NCBI GenBank assembly: GCA_900095095.1
Contig: FMBT01000261.1
Coordinates: 1-25,006 of the forward strand
DNA length: 25,006 nucleotides
DNA from: Fragilariopsis cylindrus CCMP1102
Lineage: Eukaryota; Bacillariophyta; Bacillariophyceae; Bacillariales; Bacillariaceae
Direction of reading: 5' to 3'
Of this stretch, positions 1 to 10,948 are shown piece after piece. Numbering within the stretch: position 1 is the first letter of the stretch; every line of letters starts with the position of its first letter. The notes below the pieces were generated by a model that worked only from the letters and a program-made list of their open reading frames with translations, had not been told where the DNA came from and did not search any database. Made by a program: the position numbers and the translations under genes.

Positions 1-129
1 AGAGTATGGTCGCATTTCAAATTCATCAATGTATTTAGGGTTACCCCATGTATACGAACCAACGAGCTCAGTTGCAGAACAACCCGGCTCAAGAAGATTC
101 GTTGGTGCAACAAGATTATTCATAATCAT
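1..129 (-). CDS. Partial unidentified ORF running off the left edge
   Basis: A minus-strand frame is open from an ATG at 129-127 to the window edge (43 codons, beginning MIMNNLVAPTN). It contains a plausible soluble segment with the residues LVGSYTWGNPKYIDEF. The same frame stays open for about 15 codons upstream of this ATG, so the true start could be earlier or spliced. The ORF lies about 100 nt downstream of the stop of the dihydrouridine synthase gene on the same strand. I do not recognise the family. The composition reads like real protein rather than a low-complexity shadow, but the visible length is too short to be sure. Confidence 0.3.
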   Translation of the reverse strand, partial: MIMNNLVAPTNLLEPGCSATELVGSYTWGNPKYIDEFEMRPYS

Positions 130-235
130 CGCAATATCAAAAAATAAAGTAAAATAAACACGAAGTCCGATGGTTTATCAAGTAGTACGTATCTAGAACG
201 AGAGACTTACATTATCATATCATTCTCGAAGATGA

Positions 236-1838
236 TCATAGTTGTGGTGAAACATGTTCAATAACATTGGACAGGTCTTCAGTACGAATGAATTCTTTAT
301 CCAAAACTTCATCCGGGACTATCCGTAGGGCCGAAATAAGGACAAATGCTGGACCACAGTTACGGATTCTCTTATCCGCAATCAACTCTTCGCATTTTCG
401 ACGGAATGCTTTACTTGTAGACAAACCAAAAAAGAGTCCTAGAATAGGTCTTATACTTCGTTGCATAACATGTGATGTTATTTTTACCTTCACTTTCCCG
501 CCATTATTATTGATTTTGTTGCTATCAGAATTGCTGGTGATGAGACAATTATTCTTTCGCCAGTCGGAACAAACCTCACAATAATCTTTGTTTTTCTAAC
601 GGATGGTGACGGTATACGATTTGTTTGAATGTTATCTTGATCATCGCAACACCTACGGGGATATACTCTTTCCAGGTAATTTATGTACTGAGTAAGTACC
701 TCTCTACGTGTTCGACAGGGATTCCTGTCATCTCCATAAAAATAAACATCACAATCCCAAAGCAAAGACGGATTGTCCATCACAGCTCGTCCAAGCATAC
801 ATCCACGTAAGTTGGAAGGTACATTCACTTTTGATAGTGGTACGATGCAGGATCCGTTCGGATAGTTACATATCGTACAGGGAACCGAATGGTGATTGTT
901 CTTGATATTGGAATCCTTATCCTCTCCCTTCTCTTCACCATCATAGCCGTATGCGAGACGTTTCGCCGCTCTTAATCCTGATATACCTCCATTGATATAA
1001 ATTCGATTTTTGGAAAGTCTTCACATAACCGATAAACGATGGGATAATTAAGAGGAGGAACAATACGATTTTGTATGGGAGATAATCCCTTTAACAAAAC
1101 CTTCCTTGCATGCATATAGAATTTGTTACAACCAGCTTTGTGTAGACGTTGAATGAGCTGATGAATGAATTCATAATTTTCGTCATCGTCGATACCAATT
1201 CGGCATTTGACTGATATCGTAACGTTATTACTGTTCTTTTTCATACTTTGTATGATCTCACATGCTCTATTCACTTTATCATCCTTCATTAGGATAGCAC
1301 CGAATTCTTTTCCCTGAACTCTATCGCTAGGACAATCCATATTTAAATTGATTTCGTCGTAGCCGTATTCATCAACGACGATCCTGCTAGTGTAGGCAGT
1401 GTGTTCAGGATCGATACCACCGATCTGACAAACAATAGGATGTTCCGTCGAGCGATCATAGTCTAAATGGACGTCGACCTTTTCTCGATTGAAAGTACTT
1501 GTAGCAGCATCATCAGTAGAAGTACTTGGTGGTGATTTTGACTTTGATTTCGAGCAGTAAAAAATAGTTTCATCTACAACCATTTCCGTCCACAAGACAC
1601 ATCGCTTAGACAATATTCTCATTAATTGACGAAATTCTCGATTCGTAACTCGAATCATGGGTGCGATATGAAGAGACTTTTTGGCGTGCTTTTGCTGGGT
1701 GTGCTCTGCTTGCCGCAGTTGCGGTGAACTGTCACCATCGCCGATGATTTCATCGTCATCGTCAACGTCAACATCCTCACCATGATTGTTCAATTTGTTT
1801 CTCTTGGGAGAAGCTGGCCCGTTTCTAACAGTGACCAT
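236..1838 (-). CDS. tRNA-dihydrouridine synthase, DusA-like, broken by two apparent frameshifts
   Basis: This is an FMN-dependent enzyme that reduces uridine to dihydrouridine in tRNA. The first segment (1838 to about 999) starts at an ATG followed by an acidic tail, then APMIRVTNREFR (FMN-site region, residues 59-70), TEMV, a Ser/Thr-rich insert near 95-118, CQIGG, NLNMDCPSDRVQ with the catalytic Cys at 169, VKCRIG and HARKVLLKGLSPIQNR. It stops just after FPKIEF. The family's next motif, INGGI, lies immediately downstream in another frame (996 to about 595), followed by GCMLGRAVMDNPSLLWD. The C-terminal domain (ITSHVMQRSI, then LGLFFG and FRRKCEEL) is in a third frame down to the stop at 236. 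Each break is corrected in principle by one extra base. The total of about 530 codons exceeds bacterial DusA (about 330) because of the N-terminal tail and inserts. The family call is firm. Whether the gene is functional depends on whether the breaks are real. Confidence 0.85.
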
Positions 1839-3902
1839 CTATCTCGAGAATTTATGCTTCCTCTCATGAAAGCTTGTTTGCTAAGCTTTTAATTTGTTCG
1901 GGGTACAGTAGTCATCTCTTTACGGTATGAAGCATCAAACGCACTGCATGTCAGAAAGAAGAAGTAATGGAGTAAGTTACAATGGATTTTGCCTAAATGT
2001 GTGGTGGCGAGACTATTTAGTCATGCGGGAGTAAAATAGATCTTAACGGTATGTTAGAACGTTTGAATGTAAAGAAATTAGATATCTTTGGTCACAAAGG
2101 AAGATGCTTCCCCACAGCCACTTCTTTTACATATGGGTACAGATGGCTCAACTCATACAAGCGGCTCATGTGGTTATAATAGAAAATAACCACAAAGTTT
2201 GTTCTTCAGCAGTTAAACATACATGTTATTATTTTGTTAGTTTTTTAACAAGGTGGTTCGCTGAATTTTTTATAGTAAGTATCACCAGTACAGCTTGCAG
2301 AAACAAACTACATCGGGCTCATTGATCCGCTAACCAACAAATCATTTGAAATGCTATTAATCAAGGAGTTTTGATTGGTGTATGTGGTGTAGCCAGTAAC
2401 AAGCTCTCCACTCCACCAAATCACTCTTGAATCAAAAAGGAAATAATGAAACACCACACACCTATCGGTACGAAGAGACATTTTTGTCTTTTTTTCATGC
2501 ACCATTTGAACCTCATCATCATAACAATTGGTCTATAATGCTAGCAGAAGCAGAGGACCAAACAAGGAATTGAACTGCCACTCACCACACCTCTCCTCTC
2601 TTCTGATTTGCAGCTGTTATTTAAATGATTGAATTTTAATATATATAAACTTGATTTCTTGAAAAAAACATGTCCAGCATACCCATTGATAATGGATCCT
2701 ATTTCAAGGTTCTAATAATACAACTGACTGGACAATTAATTAATATAACAATGATGATAGACATTTCCACTTCTGTATTACTAATTATCTATTTGTCTAT
2801 TATTCAATTTGTAATCTTCCTCTCATATGCACCCTTGTGGCGACTCTAAAATAGGACAATAAAAAGCCAACCTGGAGCATGGTTCCTCAATATACTGATC
2901 TAGTCATGAGAAGCAGAGGAATGAGTTAATGGACCTCAGAGACAAAAACTTTTGGAAAGGCACAAACAACAAAGCTCAATGCCTCATCTCTTTTTTCAAG
3001 ATTATCCAGGAGCAGATTGGTAAAGGTATCCTGGAAAGTTTGACCACAGAAATAACTACAAGATAATCCTGCAATTGCTTTGTCACATTAAATTCTTCAA
3101 GCTATTGAAAATAATGTTAACATCTATATGCAATCCAAGCAAAGGTAGGGAATGTACCAGAAAGTCTTTCACTTTCACACTGTTACACATACCATGCAAA
3201 AGCCCCCAAACCAAGGAGTTCCCCTATGCTATGACAACCAACAATATTAGAATTAAAAAAAATCCACCAAAGCCCAAAGACAAGTTATACTATCTATCTA
3301 CAGTAACTAATTGACAATGGATTGTTATTTTTCTTAAAAAAAAAGCCAATGTTGTTCAAAAATTTAACGAAAAAGTTGACGTTTTCTTACAACACCCCCT
3401 CTGAAGTGTGATGGTTTTCTTGCTTGGGGATTTAACACGAGTGCGAACTAGAAAAAGGGAGATAATCGGCGAATATATCGCTATGTAAAACCAAACCATG
3501 AAAACCACAAGGTACTTTCTCGTGGTGTTTTGGTTTTGGCACAACGTTTAAGAATATGTATTTATTTGACGGGGGGTCATTTTCAATTCCTACATTTATC
3601 GTCCCTTCCGAAATACGATTTAACTCATCATCATTTTTAACAACAACAACATTCTCATCTTTTATAATATCATATTATATTTTGTCATAAAGCAAACAAA
3701 CAAACAAACAAACAAACAAAGAACGTCACCTACTGTATCTGCTCTTTCGATAGGCCCTCATTTTGTTTTGTCTCGTTTAACTACTACTACTTCTGCGCTT
3801 CTTTCAATAGCTATTCATTGAATACAAATCAAAGTTGCCCTCCAATCCCGGCACCACTTCAGCAACAAACAATAGAGAAAGAAGAAAAAAAAGAAAGAAA
3901 AT
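1839..3902. other. Gene-free stretch between divergent Dus and ARM genes
   Basis: About 2 kb of AT-rich sequence separates two divergently transcribed genes, so it should hold both promoters. I see no conserved ORF, tRNA or repeat family. Short ORFs at 2104-2325, 2308-2505, 3075-3314 and 3356-3544 have no recognisable protein character. A (CAAA)7 microsatellite lies at 3693-3720. Purine-rich sequence runs straight into the ATG at 3903. Confidence 0.6.
3693..3720. repeat. (CAAA)n tetranucleotide microsatellite
   Basis: Seven uninterrupted copies of CAAA lie about 180 nt upstream of the ARM-protein start codon. Confidence 0.95.
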
Positions 3903-6900
3903 ATGAATTATCTCGGTTCTGATTTTAATAGTTCTGGTTCGGTGATGGCGAAGAGTGATTTAACTGCAGCTCGAACAAAACGTGGTGAATGTATTACATG
4001 TGGACGGAAATGTTATAAGAAAAAATTATTTAAAATGATACCCATTGATGAACCAGGCAAGGTTCTCAATGGCCGATGTTTAAATTGTAAACCATTGAAA
4101 ACGACGAGGAAGATGAATAATCCTCCTCGTCGTTCCAACAGTCACAGCAGTAAAAATAGTCATCAATCACATCACTCGCATGTATCGCATTTAAGCAAGC
4201 ATCATCCTCATCATCATCAACAACACAAGAAACATCAACATCAACAACAAAAGCTCCGAAAATCAACAAGCAGTCAAGGAGTTGTTGTTAATGCAGCAGT
4301 AGGAACAGCAGCAGCAGCAGCGGAATGTAAACCGGCAACGTCACAAGAAATTGAAGCATTCAACGCGTTACGACGAACTCGATCTACTCCTCCATCGAAT
4401 TACTATCATCATCATCATAATAATAATAATAGTAATAAAAACGGTGGTAGTCACACTGGTGGTGGTGGTAGTAGTAGTAGTAGCGCACATAGTAGAGCAA
4501 CGGCAAATACTGAAGCTCTTACTACACGACCAAGTATTGCAACAACGGCAACAACGAATACGAATAATTCAAGCAATATTATCAATAACAGTAACAATAA
4601 TCGTAATAATAATAATAACAATAATAATGCTAATGATATAATGATACTATGTCGACTCGGTCAACTCGGTCCAACTGGGAATACTTCTACTGCGGCATCA
4701 TTATCCTCAAGGAAGACAACGTCATCGTCTGCTGTTGCTGCCACAACAACGCGTCCTCGTCTCTCTAACCAACAACAACAACGACGACGACGACGATGGT
4801 AGAAGCAGAAGTACAAGTACAAGCAGTCGTAGTCTTGGGGGTAATGGGAGTATACCAGTATTACCAGTCTTGGTAGTAGCAACCATAGCGGTAAACACCA
4901 CAGACAAGGACAAGGACAAGGACAAGGACGACGATCACCGACTACTACTACTATAATACTAATACTAATAAAAGGACAATAACGGTTCTCAAGAAATTGC
5001 ATGGATTCCTCCACCTTCTCATTCCAAATTCGGTGTGGTAGTAGTGGTGGAGGAAGAAGCGATAACGTCGGTGTGGTGGTGTGGTTTTATTCGTCCTCCA
5101 TCTCGTATTAATAGTTACAATTCAGTAACAACAAGAAAGGAACTGAACAAGCTGCTCTTACATTAATGGCAGCACAAGATCCTAATATCAATCGAATCTC
5201 ATCGAATGATAGCTCTCGCAGTAGTCATTCTACTCAAAGTGGAGGAGGAGGAGTAGTTGAAGAAATGAAGAAGAAGCATCTGCCACCGATGATTATGATC
5301 ATCATGACAATGATCGTCGTCAGGCTACTGTTGCTGCTGCTGCTGCTGCTCTGCCTGCTGATGCAATGGTACCAATGTCTCCACGTCAACAACAGTATAC
5401 ACGTCAACAGGGGGGTGTATTAAATCGAGGTGGTACATTTTCTGGTACACGATATGGACAAGTTGGTGTTGGAACACATGTTTTTACGGAAAGTTCTCGA
5501 ACATTAAGTTCCATGTCATCTATCGGTGAAGAAGATCATATAGGACATACTGCTACTGCTACTGCTAACGCTAACGCTAACGCCACTGCTACTGCTACTG
5601 CTGTTCAACGTGCACCACCACCACGCAACGTGTCACCGAGACCGAGCATGGCGTCTCCTCGTAATGGTATCTACAACATGAGAGTTGGTAGTTTATCTCG
5701 ATTCCGTCCTGAGAGTTGTAGAACACTAGGGTCTGTATCGACCATTGATGTTATTGATGAAGAAGAGATGCAATCTCAAGATGATGATTTGAGTGGATTA
5801 GAAGAGATGCAATCTCAAGATGATACTTTGAGTGGATTGTCTGATACAGGTTCAGGGAATTTAGACGCTTCTAAAGCAGCGGAGTCCGTTTCAGGAATTT
5901 CATCGTTATCAAAATTGCTATCGGCATCACGACGTAGCTCATCGACGTCACAAATAGCACGGCGCGAAGAAGGAGTCTCAGGAAAAGAAGGAGAAGAACA
6001 AGATCAAACTATTGAATCAACATCTATTCGTTCCTTCCGTGATGAAATGAAGGATGGGGAAGATAACAACAGCATCCGCTCTCTAACTCCACCCAAAAGA
6101 AGAGATGACGGCAACCTTAAGGATCAATTGGAAAACATAAGAGATTATTCCAACTCACCCGATGAAACCAGGAACGTACTTGAAAGACTATCGGAGATGA
6201 CACTCGACATCACCAACGATGATGATCAAATCTCCGGGATGGAAATTATCATCGTGCAATCTATGCGGGCTCATCATAATGATAAAGACGTTCAATATTT
6301 TGGTTGTGGTGCTATTTGGAGTATGAGTAGTGGATCGACTCAGGCTCAAAAGGCATTCGTTGAAGCAGGAGCTGCCAGTACGATTGTACTAGCAATGAAA
6401 CGATTCCTAAAGAGTAAGGGTGGACAAGACTTACAGGAACATGCAATCTCTGCCCTTTCCAATCTTGGTGCGGCTCGATCTAATGTTGGATTCCTCGTCC
6501 GTGATGGTAGTAGTAGTAGTAGCGGTGATGATGATGGCAATGGCGATGCGGTCGATGCTATCGTCAATGCTATGGGACAATATTCGGAATGTTCCATAGT
6601 TCAAGCGAAAGGGTGTTCAGCAATAACTAACCTTGCATCACACGATGATTCTAAACTTCGACTTGAAATCATGAATAAAGGAGTTGGTCTTGCTATCCTC
6701 TATAGTTCGATGGCGATGCACGCAGATGATTCTACCGTCCAAGAAGCAGCCTTAAAGGCCGTACGAAATTTATGTACCGATTGTGAAACGAACCAAGCTA
6801 AGTTTATAGATATCGGTGTCATTGATCTCGTCATTAGTGCCATGGATAGACATAAAGATGTTCCTGGTCTACAAGAAGCTGGTGCGTGCGTTATCTCTAT

Positions 6901-7495
6901 CCTCGCCGATTATCACAACGATACGAGGATCTTGATTGGAGACAACCACGGAATCGATACGATCCTACGAGCGATTACGGTTCACCTCAAACACGCTGGT
7001 GTTGTAGAATGGTGTAACCGTGCATTGCTAACTCTGACGTTTGACCGGCATAATGCCGCGTCTTGTTTGGAAAAAACGGTCGACGACGATCTCCCCCCAG
7101 CGATTACAGTCGTGATCGATGCGATGATGGCCCATGAAAATGTCGCATCCATTCAAGAAATTGGGTGTGCCACCCTTGCCAATCTTGCCAATCTTGGAAC
7201 CGATACTTCATCGTCGAACCTTGGTGTCGATCCGGTCCAAACGAAGATGTACATCGTCGATGGAGGGACCCTCGATGCGATCACCATGGCGATGGTCTTG
7301 CACAGGAACGAATCTCGAGTTCAAGAACGTGCATGTACGTTACTTCTTCATCTTGCCATAGAAGACAATCATGCAGCGATACTGGCCGCCATCGGTATCG
7401 ATATGCAACTGGTGAAAGATGCGGCTAAGAATTTTCCCGATCAATGCAAGAAACCGGCGAACAATCTAATCAGATTGCTTGGAGTGAACAGATAA
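3903..7495 (+). CDS. Armadillo-repeat protein with N-terminal CxxC/CxxC module; linker out of frame
   Basis: The N-terminal segment (ATG at 3903, frame open to 4802) carries GECITCGRKC and GKVLNGRCLNC, a C-x2-C...C-x2-C putative zinc module (Cys 30, 33, 59, 62) of a kind I associate with diatom repeat proteins. A long His/Asn/Ser/Gln-rich linker follows. The C-terminal segment is open in a different frame from about 5261 to the stop at 7495. It holds an Ala/Asp-rich stretch, two tandem 13-residue repeats, and about eight armadillo-type repeats from 6230 to 7480 (for example SIQEIGCATLANLANLG and TVQEAALKAVRNLC). ARM arrays are protein-interaction scaffolds; the partner is unknown. Between about 4775 and 5265, protein-like peptide moves among all three frames, so one gene is inferred but not continuous. 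Two separate genes (3903-4802 and one starting at the ATG at 5366) is the alternative. An intron inside the linker is also possible, but I found no clean GT-AG pair that fixes all the frames. Confidence 0.7.
4903..4929 (+). repeat. (GGACAA)n hexanucleotide repeat
   Basis: About 4.5 copies of GGACAA lie in the frame-hopping linker of the ARM gene. They read as Gly-Gln in one frame and Asp-Lys in another. Confidence 0.85.
5549..5605 (+). repeat. ACTGCT/AACGCT coding microsatellite
   Basis: Alternating ACTGCT and AACGCT units encode an alternating Thr-Ala / Asn-Ala tract in the N-terminal part of the ARM-repeat segment. Confidence 0.85.
5762..5839 (+). repeat. Two tandem 39-bp coding repeats
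   Basis: Two adjacent 39-nt units each encode 13 residues (EEMQSQDDDLSGL and EEMQSQDDTLSGL), differing by one amino acid. They sit in the acidic linker before the armadillo array and look like a recent duplication that kept the frame. Confidence 0.95.
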
Positions 7496-7498
7496 ATC

Positions 7499-7506
<8 letters not shown>

Positions 7507-7531
<25 letters not shown>

Positions 7532-7560
7532 ACCTGATGACACACACACACACACACACA
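7507..7560. repeat. (TA)n then (CA)n microsatellites
   Basis: A TA run at about 7507-7530 is followed after ten bases by a CA run at 7541-7560, directly in the 3' flank of the ARM gene. Confidence 0.95.
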
Positions 7561-8534
7561 AAATCAAGTTGCACTACACGTATACATGCATATTTACATA
7601 GGTAGGGCATAATAAACACATACATATATTTCGTTAAGGTGTTTCGAAAACATTACAAAAAAAACATTCCTCAAATTTATTCCATTTACAATGAAAATTT
7701 CTACAATTAGGATGTATTATTTGTATAGCTTGTTTCATTAGACCAAATGAAATAATATATTGGCAAGCTAAGTATCAACATTTGTATTACCCCTGATTTG
7801 TAATCCCCTCAACACCAATTTATTATCTTCCAGAATTTCTCCATCAAAGCCTTGTTCCTGTGCCTAGCTATCTGGTCAAATAGCCATCGCTAGGGAAATC
7901 AAATAAGGGAGTTTTGGTATTGTTTCAGCCAGTAGTACTTCCCCCATCACAAATAGAATAGATATATGCCTCCTTCATAAGTGTTTCAAAAATTCAATGT
8001 AACTCTTCTTCCCATAAATAAAACATAAAAAGTGGATTGTGTACACGGAGTGATCAGATGCTATGTTTGAAGGCTAATAATCATGAAAAAAATGCAACAT
8101 GTCATGCAGTCTTTTGCATTCATCCTGTGTAAGTGTTGAAGCTGTGACAATTTCCCATCAAATTATATCCTAGAAAAAAGGGCTCATTTGATATTGAAGC
8201 AGGCATGTACAGGTACATTGTAAATATTGAAATACTGATCTGTTATGTAGAGACAAGATCATACAATGGTATCGTGTGTGTAAATTACCTCTACTTTCTC
8301 TTGTCCTGTAGTAGCGGCATTCAATAGATACCAGAAATTATATGTAAAAGTATGGGGCTTGGATTTTGTGAGTGAGTTGGCTCGGATCATAGAGCCAGAT
8401 AGGAATACTGGTGTAGCCACCTGTTACCATATCATACCATACCATGCCTACTCCAATATCATTATTGTTATGGTTAGTGTGAGGAGAATGTAATTACAAT
8501 CAGCTCTTCTGTGGTCCCAAGATGAAGGAATCCG

Positions 8535-8566
8535 CTATCCTAAAGCTCAAGCTGAGCTTTAGATAG
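8535..8566. repeat. Perfect 10-bp hairpin, extendable to 14 bp
   Basis: CTAAAGCTCA (8540-8549) and its exact reverse complement (8553-8562) flank a 3-nt loop. A further 4 bp (CTAT 8535-8538 with ATAG 8563-8566) pair across a single bulged C at 8539. It lies about 330 nt upstream of the Arp4 ATG. No T-run follows on either side, and this is a eukaryotic context, so a terminator reading is not supported. Confidence 0.85.
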
Positions 8567-8592
8567 TGTCACGCCAGGGACAGTTGATCTGA

Positions 8593-8609
8593 ATTCCACA
8601 GTGTGGAAT
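8593..8609. repeat. 17-bp odd palindrome
   Basis: ATTCCACA and TGTGGAAT are exact reverse complements around a central G. The palindrome is only 26 nt to the right of the larger hairpin and upstream of Arp4. It could be a dimeric transcription-factor site; this is inference only. Confidence 0.8.
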
Positions 8610-8894
8610 GCTCAGCAACACACAACCACTCCTTATTATAACAACCAAATTAAAACACAGCAAAGAAATTATACCGTCTGGCCGTCACCCATTCTGTTTC
8701 GTGGCGACAGCTATGCGAGATTGATTAATAAATTAACGTCGTTTCATACCTCCACACTAACTTACCGAAAGGTATGTACATAACAAGTACACCCTCTTTC
8801 CTTCGTTGGCATTACAAAAACTCCCACACAACGAAAGCGAAGACAAGAGGGAGACAGGCAAGATAGATATACATTATATTTTTGATATACAATC

Positions 8895-10948
8895 ATGGCA
8901 TTTTATAATAGTGGAGATACAGTCAATGCGGTCGTAGCCGATTTGGGATCTTATGCAACCAAAATTGGATATGCTGGTGAAGATTATCCGCGCTCTTATT
9001 TCCGATCGGTATGTTTGTATTCTAACATTATTATTATTATTATTGACATCGACATAGTCGTCGTTATTATCATATTGTTACCATGATGATGATGATGATG
9101 ATGAGATCTTTTTCCTTCATCGTTCCTATATTTCCAAAGTTCTAATTTGTACTAACGTTAACGATTTCTTTCCTTATTTTTTTTATGTTTAAAAAACCTT
9201 ATTTCTGTGCTGTGTGTTTTGGTTGCTGGTAGAACGTTGGTGTTTTGAGAGAAGGAGAAGGTTCATTGGATAAGGAAGGAACGTCGAATGTCGAAAAGGA
9301 ATCATCATCTCGTCGAAGAAGTATCTCAAAGGTAAATTACGATACACTGAACCGTCCCGCCAATGATGATACTTCAGATGGAGATTGGGAAGTTGGTAAT
9401 CCGGTAGATCCTACTACGGGGTTATGGTACGAACCCAGAAACAGTAGTGGTGGTAGTGGTGATGGTAGTGGTGAGACTACCGGTAGCAGCGGAAATAGCA
9501 ATGATGGTAATACGAGTACGGACAACGCTGATTGGGCTGATTTGATACCTACTTTTCTACGGCACGGGTACACATCCGCTTTGGGTGTTGAATCTAATAC
9601 TATCGATGGAATTACCAGTAATAATCCATTGTTAATGATCGAACGATCGTACAATCCACCACCAATCCGTCAACAGGTATTAGAAATACTAATGGAGGAA
9701 TGTCAGGTTCCTGCAACCTTTTTGGGACGTGATGCGGCCATGGCATGTTATGCATGTGGACGGACCACATCGACCGTTATCGATATCGGTTATTCAGGAA
9801 CGACCGTATCACCTGTATTTGAAGGATACGTCGAACAGAAGGGAGTCCGACGAGCGCCTACCGGGACGATGGCTATGGACGAACAATCATTGGAACAATT
9901 GCATAAGCTTGTTAAAGACAGTCAAATCAGAAAAAAAATCAGAAAGAAGGATCACAAAAGTTTATTGCCACTGTACCAAGTCCGCAATCCAAAAGCAAGA
10001 CGGAAAGATACATTTCGTCGTTTATCCATGTTACAAATCGGAAAGGATTGTCGTGAATCGGGGGCTGGTCAGGCTATTAACACTGCAGCTAGCAAGTCTT
10101 TACAGGTACCATCCATTAGCTATTGTTTGCCGGATGGACAGTCTGTCGACGTACCTTCTCAAGGTCGATTTTCAGTAGCAGAGTTGGCCGTTGGGGGGAA
10201 ATTATCTATCGAAGACAAGGAAAGAATCACAAATATCCGAGAAGCAAATTTAGGAGGAGTCCAAAAAGCTTACGAAGAGCTTCTCGAGATCGCTTCGGCC
10301 GATGACGATGATGTCAACGAAAATGCAAGCAGTGGGAATAAAAATAGAGGTGGTAGTAACAAAGATGATGACGACAACGAAGAATCACAAGCTAGCAAGT
10401 ATACTGAAGCTACTGCGGTTGGGATGACCTCTCGAAGAGGATCGAAACGAGGTAGAAGGGCGTCGCAAAAAGCTCAACAGCAGCAACAAAAGTCGTCGTC
10501 GACCAAGAACAAAAACAAGAGCAATCCAAAAGTTAAATTCTGCAATCGTATCCTTCAACAGGCTTGTGCTCCGTACTTAGAATCGACGTTCGAACAGCTA
10601 ACGGCATCTCCCATTGCGAATATGGTCTGCGATGCAGCATTTCGATGCGATCGTGATCAGCAGGCAGGTGTATTGGGTAACGTCGTTCTAGCGGGAGGTG
10701 GCGCATGTATCGGACCGACGGATCAATCCGTTCCGGATTCTTTGCGGGAACAGATCGAAACGATCATACATGCACATACACCGGGATGGAGAGTTAAAAT
10801 GTTATCACCTGGAATGCAAGAACGTGCCATAGCTAGTTGGTTGGGTGGAAGTATTCTCGCAAGCTTAGGAACCTTCCACGAAATGTGGATCAGTAAGGAG
10901 GAATACGAAGAATGGGGATGTTCGATTGTCAATCGCAAGTGTCCTTAG
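8895..10948 (+). CDS. ARP4: Actin-related protein 4 (BAF53/ACTL6-like), two exons
   Basis: Arp4 is the nuclear actin-related subunit shared by INO80, SWR1 and NuA4-type chromatin complexes. Exon 1 (8895-9008, 38 codons) has VVADLGSYATKIGYAGEDYP, the Arp4/actin phosphate-1 region. A phase-0 intron (9009-9232, GTATGT...TAG) leads into exon 2 (9233-10948), which opens NVGVLREGEG. Later landmarks are DAAMACYACGRT, TVIDIGYSGTTVSPVFEGY (phosphate-2 region), NVVLAGGGACI, the near-C-terminal GGSILASLGTFHEMWISKEE and a final RKCP, which matches Arp4 better than conventional actin. The protein is about 609 residues, longer than yeast or human Arp4, because of Gly/Ser/Asp-rich insertions after the N-terminus and an Asp/Asn then Lys/Arg/Gln-rich insertion near 10300-10535. 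The frame is intact. The Arp4 identity rests on motifs, not on a search. Confidence 0.92.
9009..9232 (+). other. Intron of the Arp4 gene
   Basis: This 224-nt phase-0 intron has GTATGT at the donor and GGTAG at the acceptor. It contains an ATT run, a GAT run and T-rich sequence, and in-frame stops if retained. Joining the exons restores the conserved FRS-NVG junction typical of the family. Confidence 0.9.

Larger units (their letters stand above)
7496..8894. other. Gene-free stretch between ARM and Arp4 genes
   Basis: About 1.4 kb lies between two genes on the plus strand. It contains a TA microsatellite and a CA microsatellite just after the ARM stop codon, and two strong hairpins at 8535-8566 and 8593-8609. 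No credible ORF or RNA gene was seen. The short ORF at 8601-8783 has no recognisable features. The Arp4 promoter should be in the right-hand part. Confidence 0.6.

Noticed and set aside
2104..3544. Four short ORFs in the Dus-ARM intergenic region
   Set aside because: AT-rich, without motifs, overlapping on both strands; treated as chance ORFs.
3693..3720. Regular CAAA repeats considered as a CRISPR-like array
   Set aside because: Contiguous tetranucleotides without spacers in a eukaryotic genome; a plain microsatellite.
4351..4641. Ile/Val-rich ORF inside the ARM gene linker
   Set aside because: An out-of-frame reading of ATC/AAT and GGT repeats; its poly-Ile and poly-Val are repeat artefacts.
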